Part shown: positions 1 to 3,503 of the stretch, piece by piece
Layout of the letters: every line of letters begins with the position of its first letter
Position numbering within the stretch: the first letter of the stretch is position 1
NCBI GenBank assembly: GCA_023142645.1
Contig: JAGLJE010000058.1
Coordinates: forward strand, 1 to 5,229
Source of the DNA: Candidatus Altimarinota bacterium
GTDB lineage: Bacteria > Patescibacteriota > Gracilibacteria > JAHISY01
Reading direction: 5' to 3'
Length of the DNA: 5,229 bases
Translations under genes and position numbers: made by a program
The notes under the pieces: model-generated
Told to the model about the DNA's origin: nothing
What the model saw: the letters and a program-made list of their open reading frames with translations, nothing else
Database searches by the model: none

Positions 1-117
1 CTTGGCGATGGCTGGGAATCCACAAGCGGGAAATGCGGGAAATGGGCTGTGGAAAAAAGCTGCCACTATGTGTTGCTTGATGGAAAAGTTAATTTTGCGA
101 GTGGATGCAACGAATAA
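1..117 (+). CDS. C-terminal end of an unidentified Cys-containing protein (partial, possibly exported or pilin-like)
   Basis: Frame 1 is open from the first base to a TAA at 115-117, giving 38 codons that begin LGDGWESTSGKCGKW and end with NFASGCNE. The start lies left of the window. The fragment has three Cys (residues 12, 21 and 36) and is rich in Gly, Ser and Trp, unlike the Lys/Glu-rich cytoplasmic proteins beside it. Closely spaced Cys near a C-terminus is what one sees in disulfide-stabilised exported proteins such as type IV pilins, but no family motif is visible, so that assignment is only an inference. The frame stops 3 nt before the convergent rplS stop, as expected for a real gene end in a compact genome. 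An ATG frame from base 8 in another register runs on antisense into rplS and is a shadow. Confidence 0.55.
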   Translation, partial: LGDGWESTSGKCGKWAVEKSCHYVLLDGKVNFASGCNE

Positions 118-120
118 AAT

Positions 121-708
121 TCATTCTGTCTTTCCTGCTTCTGCTTTCTCTTCTTTCGAATCTTCCGCTTTCTCTGCCGGCTTCGCTTCTTCTTGAATTA
201 CTTCCCTACTCTCTTTCGAAACCTCAACCTTTTCTTTATCATCTTTATCATCCTTATTAATTTCTTTATCATTTTTTTCGGCAGACACTTCTTTTTCTTT
301 CAAAGCTAACTTTTTCGCTTCTTTCGCATCCGCCTCATCATCCACCACAACTTTTCTTACATGAGTCTCGCTCATCCGCGCAGCCTTCCCGCGCAGCTCC
401 CGCATGTAATAAAGCTTACTTCGCCGCACATTCGCTTTTTTGATAATCTCAATTTTCGAAATCGTGGAGCCATGCAACGGAAAAACTTTTTCCACACCAA
501 TTCCTCCCGTGATTTTACGCACAGTGAAAGTACCGCCTGCTCCTTTCCCACCGTTAACCGCAATTACCAATCCTTCGAAATTTTGGACACGCTCTTTATC
601 CCCTTCTTTAATTTTTTGGGAAACTTTCACGCTCATCCCCGCCTCAATCGTGGGAATCTTTTTCCGCAAACTTTGCGAAGCAACATGCTGGAGGAGAGCT
701 TGATTCAT
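121..708 (-). CDS. rplS: 50S ribosomal protein L19 with a long charged C-terminal extension
   Basis: L19 is a 50S protein at the subunit interface, where in known ribosomes it contributes to an intersubunit bridge with 16S rRNA. Residues 1-112 match the family throughout: an IPTIEAGMSVKV strand, then GDKERVQNFEGLVIA, a Gly-rich turn (GGKGAGGTFTVRKI), GVEKVFPLHGSTISKIEI and RRSKLYYMRELRGKAAR. Family members are usually about 115-120 residues; this one has 195. Residues 113-195 form a low-complexity tail made mostly of Lys, Glu, Asp, Ala and Ser, with no aromatic residue, and probably disordered. The start at 708 fits the family N-terminus, although no Shine-Dalgarno sequence precedes it. The stop is TGA at 121-123. 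The gene stands alone on the minus strand, 142 nt downstream of the winged-helix gene, without the usual rpsP, rimM or trmD neighbours in view. L19 identity is essentially certain; the role of the tail is unknown. Confidence 0.97.
   Translation of the reverse strand: MNQALLQHVASQSLRKKIPTIEAGMSVKVSQKIKEGDKERVQNFEGLVIAVNGGKGAGGTFTVRKITGGIGVEKVFPLHGSTISKIEIIKKANVRRSKLYYMRELRGKAARMSETHVRKVVVDDEADAKEAKKLALKEKEVSAEKNDKEINKDDKDDKEKVEVSKESREVIQEEAKPAEKAEDSKEEKAEAGKTE
235..252. repeat. Perfect 9-bp tandem duplication encoding Asp-Asp-Lys twice in the L19 tail
   Basis: On the + strand TTTATCATC occurs at 235-243 and again at 244-252. On the coding (minus) strand each copy is GATGATAAA, giving the DDKDDK part of the tail. 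The unit is a multiple of three, so copy changes would keep the frame. It suggests slippage as one way the charged tail grew. Confidence 0.6.
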
Positions 709-716
709 GATTTTTT

Positions 717-744
717 AAATTATTTGAACTAAATTACCTGAAAA
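717..744. repeat. Imperfect 14-nt direct repeat just upstream of rplS
   Basis: AAATTATTTGAACT (717-730) is followed directly by AAATTACCTGAAAA (731-744), matching at 10 of 14 positions. It begins 8 nt upstream of the rplS ATG. Read on the minus strand it includes a weak promoter-like pair, TTTTCA, 16 nt, TAATTT, that would place transcription start close to the ATG. Fourteen is twice seven, so it may be a decayed member of the heptamer tracts seen elsewhere here, but the AT-rich composition makes coincidence possible. Confidence 0.35.
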
Positions 745-819
745 ATAAGCTGCGCGAGTTTATCATGTTCCCTCTTTTAATCAACATCATCACACACCTA
801 TCCCTGCGAAACAGGAATC

Positions 820-847
820 GAACATTGCACATTGACAATTGTAAATT
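820..847. repeat. Heptamer tandem tract next to the winged-helix gene stop
   Basis: Four consecutive 7-bp units on the + strand are GAACATT (820-826), GCACATT (827-833), GACAATT (834-840) and GTAAATT (841-847). All begin with G and end in ATT. A further, weaker unit (848-854) contains the stop of the minus-strand winged-helix gene at 851-853. On the coding strand the tract therefore starts within a few bases of the stop codon and runs into the spacer before rplS. Periodicity of exactly 7 with shared positions is directly visible; mechanism and function are unknown. Confidence 0.65.
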
Positions 848-850
848 GAA

Positions 851-1435
851 TCACTTCCTCGCTTTTACTCGTACTTCGATATATTTCTTGAGATTATTGA
901 TAGGAATGTTCTTCTCTTCACTGTTAATTAAATCGAGGACAAATTTATCCTTGCAGTCCAAACGGTAAAGGAAATCCGCACGACTCATCACGGTGAATTT
1001 CACCTTCGAGGCGGAGAGTTCTTCTTCGAGGTATTTTTTTAATTCGTTTTTGTCGATCTCCCCCACCACGAGCATATCCACAGCTCCTTTCGCACCTACG
1101 AACTGTCCCGAAAAAAGAAGGAAATCCACTTTTCCGAATCCACTCACCGCTTTGATGATGTCATCTTGTGGGTTCGAAACTTTTGTAAAAATATTCGCAA
1201 ACTCGTCTAACAACGCGAAGTTTTGATTGATATAATAATATTTCTTGCGATTCTTGCTTCTCGTTTTGAGCAATCCCACTTTTTTAAGGTTGTTTAATTC
1301 CCGCCGAACCGAATTGATTTGCTCCGAAAGCTTGCGCGTGATTTCGCGAATAAAGAACTCGTTTTTGGGATGTAGTAAAAAAAGTCCCATCAACTTCACA
1401 CGAGTACGAGAGCCGAAAAACGGTTTAAGTAGCAT
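851..1435 (-). CDS. Winged-helix DNA-binding protein with a degenerate nucleotidyltransferase-like C-terminal domain
   Basis: The protein has 194 residues. Residues 1-80 look like an ArsR/MarR-type winged helix: FFGSRTRVKLMGLFLL, then an IREITRKL helix, a likely recognition helix INSVRRELNNLKKVGLL, and a basic wing KTRSKNRKKYYYIN. Residues 90-190 form an alpha/beta region with SGQFVGAKGAVDMLVVGE, which lines up with the GS...SDIDLLVV core of MNT-type nucleotidyltransferases. The GS pair and the second acidic ligand are missing, so catalysis is unlikely. I recognise this architecture from Patescibacteria genomes, where it is annotated as a transcriptional regulator; the target is unknown. The start at 1435 fits the beginning of the wHTH, no Shine-Dalgarno is present, and the stop is TGA. 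A perfect dyad lies 36-52 nt upstream and could be its own operator. It sits between the LigB-like gene and rplS on the same strand, with spacers over 140 nt on both sides, so is probably transcribed on its own. Confidence 0.8.
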   Translation of the reverse strand: MLLKPFFGSRTRVKLMGLFLLHPKNEFFIREITRKLSEQINSVRRELNNLKKVGLLKTRSKNRKKYYYINQNFALLDEFANIFTKVSNPQDDIIKAVSGFGKVDFLLFSGQFVGAKGAVDMLVVGEIDKNELKKYLEEELSASKVKFTVMSRADFLYRLDCKDKFVLDLINSEEKNIPINNLKKYIEVRVKARK

Positions 1436-1470
1436 TTTGGGAGAAAGTTAAATTACAAGGAGGAAATTAA

Positions 1471-1487
1471 GAGTAAAGGTTTTACTC
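1471..1487. promoter_or_regulatory. Perfect 7-bp dyad upstream of the winged-helix gene (candidate operator)
   Basis: GAGTAAA (1471-1477), a 3-nt centre, and TTTACTC (1481-1487) form a perfect inverted repeat, 36-52 nt upstream of the ATG at 1435. The half-site size and the short centre suit a homodimeric winged-helix protein, and autoregulation is the simplest idea. Read on the minus strand, the arm TTTACT could serve as a poor -35 with TAATTT 16 nt later. No U-run follows, so it is not a terminator. The rest of the spacer (1436-1608) shows no gene, only two orphan Shine-Dalgarno-like purine runs. Confidence 0.45.
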
Positions 1488-1608
1488 AGAAATGCAAGCT
1501 CGGAAATTGTTTTTTAAGGAAGGAGAATGAATCTCTGCTTTTTTAAGCCGTAAAGCCAAATTGACAAAAAAGGAAAAGATTTTAGTAGAAACAAGATTGA
1601 AAAGCAAT

Positions 1609-2409
1609 TCAAAATTTTCTTTCCCAAAATCCCACCGCGCAACCTATACCCGCCGGAGCTTCATGCGAAAGAATAGCGTGAGTGTGGGGAATTTTTTCGA
1701 ATGCTCCGAGCAGCGCAGCAAGCGGGCGCATTCCGCATTCCGCCACTTCGTCTAATTCGAAAGGATCTTGTTGTAAAACTCTTTCGAAATCCCCATTTTC
1801 CAAATTCTGAATTAATTCTTCCTCCCACGCGGCAGCGCGCGAAAAAAAACCATGCGGAGAGTTTTTTGTGAGGCGGTGAGAAAGTTCTCCACTCGCAATG
1901 AACGCAATTCGCTGCTTCGATTTATCCGCCACTTCGCGAATAATCCCGCCGAGCCGAAAATGTTCCGAAATTCCCGCAAGTGAAATCCCGAGATTCACGA
2001 TTTCGATTCCTGACAACGCGGAAGCAAGAAAATACAACGGAACGCTACTTCCGAAATCAAGTTTTTCATCCTCGATAATCGCCGTTTTGAATCCCGCAGA
2101 TTGAATTCCTTCGATAATTTCCGCAGTGAGCAATCTGTTGCGTGGATATTCCGCAATAGTTTCGGTGTCTCCGAATTCAGAAAAAGATGCGTGAAAATTC
2201 GGTGTACGCGGAATCCGTACCATAAATTTATCAATCTCGATTTCCGCGTGAGGCGTGAGCAAAATGATAGATTGCGGAGAATTCTGTTTTAATCTCAAGC
2301 TTATTGAAAGCAGAGCCTGAATCGTCTTTTCAAATTTCTTCGTTTCTTCCCTTCCGATTTTGGGAATAATCGCAGGCGGATGTGGAGAAAAAATACCATG
2401 GGTGAGCAT
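1609..2409 (-). CDS. Class III extradiol dioxygenase (LigB)-like protein, relative of AmmeMemoRadiSam-associated proteins
   Basis: The protein has 266 residues, a full-length single LigB-type domain. Class III extradiol dioxygenases bind Fe(II) through two His and one Glu; relatives occur with AMMECR1 and a radical SAM protein in the AmmeMemoRadiSam set and may not be ring-cleaving enzymes. Visible motifs are GIFSPHPPAIIP (His10), LLTPHAEIE (His54), LDFGSSVPLYFL (117-128), ASGELSHRL (His178), SPHGFF (His186) and DEVAECGMRPL (Glu224). His10, His54 and Glu224 are the likely metal ligands and His178 the likely active-site His. The usual DHG-x-x-VPL motif is DFG here, so a conserved second active-site His is Phe119. 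The start at 2409 sits right before the first conserved strand, and the stop is TGA. The gene diverges from the Rrf2 gene across 56 nt. No AMMECR1 or radical SAM partner is in the window. Fold is confident; substrate and activity are not. Confidence 0.8.
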   Translation of the reverse strand: MLTHGIFSPHPPAIIPKIGREETKKFEKTIQALLSISLRLKQNSPQSIILLTPHAEIEIDKFMVRIPRTPNFHASFSEFGDTETIAEYPRNRLLTAEIIEGIQSAGFKTAIIEDEKLDFGSSVPLYFLASALSGIEIVNLGISLAGISEHFRLGGIIREVADKSKQRIAFIASGELSHRLTKNSPHGFFSRAAAWEEELIQNLENGDFERVLQQDPFELDEVAECGMRPLAALLGAFEKIPHTHAILSHEAPAGIGCAVGFWERKF

Positions 2410-2415
2410 TTTTGG

Positions 2416-2444
2416 ATTTTAACAAAAACTTGCTTTAACACCAA
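2416..2444 (-). promoter_or_regulatory. Predicted promoter of the LigB-like gene
   Basis: On the minus strand, TTGGTG (2444-2439) is followed after 17 nt by TAAAAT (2421-2416), which differs from the consensus -10 at one position and is preceded by an extended TGT. Six nt then separate the -10 from the ATG at 2409, so transcription would start at or beside the A of the start codon, implying a leaderless message. The -35 is poor (3 of 6), and it lies inside the dyad at 2434-2456. Confidence 0.5.
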
Positions 2445-2458
2445 CTTTGTATTAAATT
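2430..2458 (+). promoter_or_regulatory. Predicted promoter of the Rrf2-nifU-nifS-maf operon
   Basis: TTGCTT (2430-2435), 17 nt, TAAATT (2453-2458). Seven nt separate the -10 from the Rrf2 ATG at 2466, so the message is probably leaderless or nearly so, in keeping with the lack of a Shine-Dalgarno sequence. The dyad at 2434-2456 fills the space between the two hexamers, the arrangement expected for a repressor that blocks polymerase. Confidence 0.45.
2434..2456. promoter_or_regulatory. 23-bp dyad between divergent promoters (candidate Rrf2 operator)
   Basis: TTTAACAC (2434-2441) and GTATTAAA (2449-2456) are inverted around position 2445. Counting inward, 9 of 11 base pairs are complementary (mismatches at 2439/2451 and 2442/2448). 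Rrf2-family dimers bind palindromes of about this length next to their own genes, and this one overlaps the predicted -35 of the LigB-like gene and the spacer of the Rrf2 promoter. It does not closely match the E. coli IscR type 1 site. AT-richness lowers the weight of the match. Confidence 0.5.
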
Positions 2459-2465
2459 TGTCTGC

Positions 2466-2855
2466 ATGCAATTTTCGAAAGCAGCCGAATACGCGATTCT
2501 CGGACTCACCCACCTCGCGCGCGAAAAAAATAAATCCGCAAGCGTAAACAAAATTGCGCGCGCTGAAAAACTCTCGCTTTACTTTTTGCGAAATGTTTTT
2601 CAAAAGCTAAAGAGTGCAAAACTCGTAACATCGAAACGCGGCAGCGGCTACACGCTCGTGAAACCCGCACGGGAAATTTCGCTGAAAACAGTGCTCGAAG
2701 CAGTGGAGCAAAAACTCGCAATTCACGCGTGTCTACAAAAAAAGGAAGCGAGCTGTATTCGCGCGAAAAACTGTAAAATCATCCGCTGTCTTTCGAAGGT
2801 ACAGCAACGGTTGCTCGCAGATCTTGAGAAAATTCGTTTAACTGACCTGCTTTAA
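2466..2855 (+). CDS. Rrf2-family (IscR/NsrR-like) transcriptional regulator with four clustered Cys
   Basis: The protein has 129 residues, slightly short for Rrf2 regulators (about 135-165). MQFSKAAEYAILGLTHLA is the typical first helix. SASVNKIARAEKLSLYFLRNVFQKLKSAKLV is the helix-turn-helix, and a shortened wing (SKRGSGYTLVKP) replaces the commoner GPGGGY form. ISLKTVLEAVEQ is the dimerisation helix start. Residues 87-108 carry Cys89, Cys97, Cys103 and Cys108 (spacing x7, x5, x4). Three Cys with this layout bind [2Fe-2S] in IscR or [4Fe-4S] in NsrR. E. coli IscR uses His107 as its fourth ligand; the equivalent position here is Ile106, and Cys108 may take that role. It is the first gene of the operon, 2 nt before nifU, so its likely job is feedback control of Fe-S assembly, and possibly of the divergent LigB-like gene. 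Family assignment is confident; cluster and ligand are inferred. Confidence 0.92.
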   Translation: MQFSKAAEYAILGLTHLAREKNKSASVNKIARAEKLSLYFLRNVFQKLKSAKLVTSKRGSGYTLVKPAREISLKTVLEAVEQKLAIHACLQKKEASCIRAKNCKIIRCLSKVQQRLLADLEKIRLTDLL

Positions 2856-2857
2856 AA

Positions 2858-3463
2858 ATGAATCAAAACTGGATTTATTCCGAAACGGTGAAAGACCATT
2901 TTTTTAATCCTCGCAATTTTTTAAAAGAAGACGAGGTGAGTTTCCGCGCGAACGGAATCGGAGAAGTAGGTTCTCCCGCATGTGGAGATGTGATGAAAAT
3001 GTGGATTAAGATTGATCGGAAAAAAGACCAGATCGTAGATCTGAAATGGAAAACTTTCGGCTGCGCGAGCGCAATCGGTTCGACTTCTATGCTTTCGGAA
3101 ATGATTTTGGAAAATGGTGGAATGAAAATCGAGGATGCGCTGAAAATCACTCCTGCCGATATTTTGAAACGGCTCGGCGGACTGCCGAAAAATAAAATTC
3201 ACTGCTCTGTTCTCGGCGACAAAGTTTTACAAGCTGCAATCGATGATTATTTTCGAAAATCGAAGCAAGTAGGAAGAATAGTGGGAGGAATAAAGCCAAA
3301 AATTATTTGCGAGTGTCTCGGTGTGAGTGAGCGAGAACTTGATCTCGCACTCGCAGCAGGTGACCAAACTTTCGAAGATTTCCAGCGACGAACAAAAGCA
3401 GGAAGCGGGTGTGGAAAGTGCGTGGAAAAAATTCAGAAGATGATTGCGAAGAAATTAAAGTAA
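2858..3463 (+). CDS. nifU: NifU-like Fe-S scaffold: IscU domain fused to a BFD-like [2Fe-2S] domain
   Basis: The protein has 201 residues. Residues 1-135 are an IscU-type scaffold: YSETVKDHFFNPRN, GSPACGDVMKMWI (Cys42, Asp44), TFGCASAIGSTSM (Cys69) and KIHCSVLGDKVLQAAI (Cys116). These are the three cluster-binding Cys and the conserved Asp. Residues 143-200 are a BFD-like [2Fe-2S] domain: IICECLGVSERE (Cys151, Cys153) and AGSGCGKC (Cys185, Cys188). This matches the first two domains of NifU; the C-terminal Nfu domain of full-length NifU (about 300 residues) is absent, with a clean stop. The chaperone-recognition motif LPPVK of IscU reads LPKNK here, and no hscA or hscB is in view. The gene starts 2 nt after the Rrf2 stop, without a Shine-Dalgarno, suggesting translational coupling, and directly precedes nifS, its sulfur donor. 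It assembles clusters in the cytoplasm for transfer to apoproteins. Confidence 0.95.
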   Translation: MNQNWIYSETVKDHFFNPRNFLKEDEVSFRANGIGEVGSPACGDVMKMWIKIDRKKDQIVDLKWKTFGCASAIGSTSMLSEMILENGGMKIEDALKITPADILKRLGGLPKNKIHCSVLGDKVLQAAIDDYFRKSKQVGRIVGGIKPKIICECLGVSERELDLALAAGDQTFEDFQRRTKAGSGCGKCVEKIQKMIAKKLK

Positions 3464-3503
3464 ATAAACCAAGAACCCCAAACTAAGAACTATGAACCCT
3501 GAA
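3462..3503. repeat. Heptamer tandem tract spanning the nifU-nifS junction
   Basis: Six consecutive 7-bp units are visible: AAATAAA (3462-3468), CCAAGAA (3469-3475), CCCCAAA (3476-3482), CTAAGAA (3483-3489), CTATGAA (3490-3496) and CCCTGAA (3497-3503). The consensus is roughly C-Y-M-W-R-A-A after the first unit. The tract overlaps the nifU stop (TAA at 3461-3463), fills the whole 28-nt gap (exactly four units' length), provides the nifS ATG (3492-3494) inside its fifth unit and encodes the first residues of NifS (MNPEP). It contains no Shine-Dalgarno sequence. Confidence 0.75.

Noticed and set aside
800..835. A tRNA T-arm-like string (minus strand GTTCGATTCC) and a CCTG/CAGG mini-hairpin.
   Set aside because: The flanks of the T-loop-like string do not pair as a T stem, and no D arm, anticodon arm or acceptor stem can be drawn. 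The hairpin has four pairs and no U-run, so it is neither a tRNA nor a convincing terminator.
1516..1553. An 8-codon frame (MNLCFFKP) after an AAGGAAGGAG purine run.
   Set aside because: Too short to judge, in a genome stretch where real genes do not use Shine-Dalgarno sequences; most likely chance.
1597..1612. TTGAA/TTCAA inverted repeat at the end of the LigB-like gene as a terminator.
   Set aside because: Five AT-rich pairs, within the stop codon region, with no strong stem or clear U-tract on the minus strand.
1561..1755. A consensus -35 (TTGACA at 1561) with a + strand frame running antisense into the LigB-like gene.
   Set aside because: No acceptable -10 lies at 16-18 nt, and the translated frame is a shadow with no family features opposite a conserved gene.
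2463..2470. TGCATGCA palindrome over the Rrf2 start codon as an operator.
   Set aside because: Only 8 bp and partly coding; the 23-bp dyad just upstream is the better candidate.
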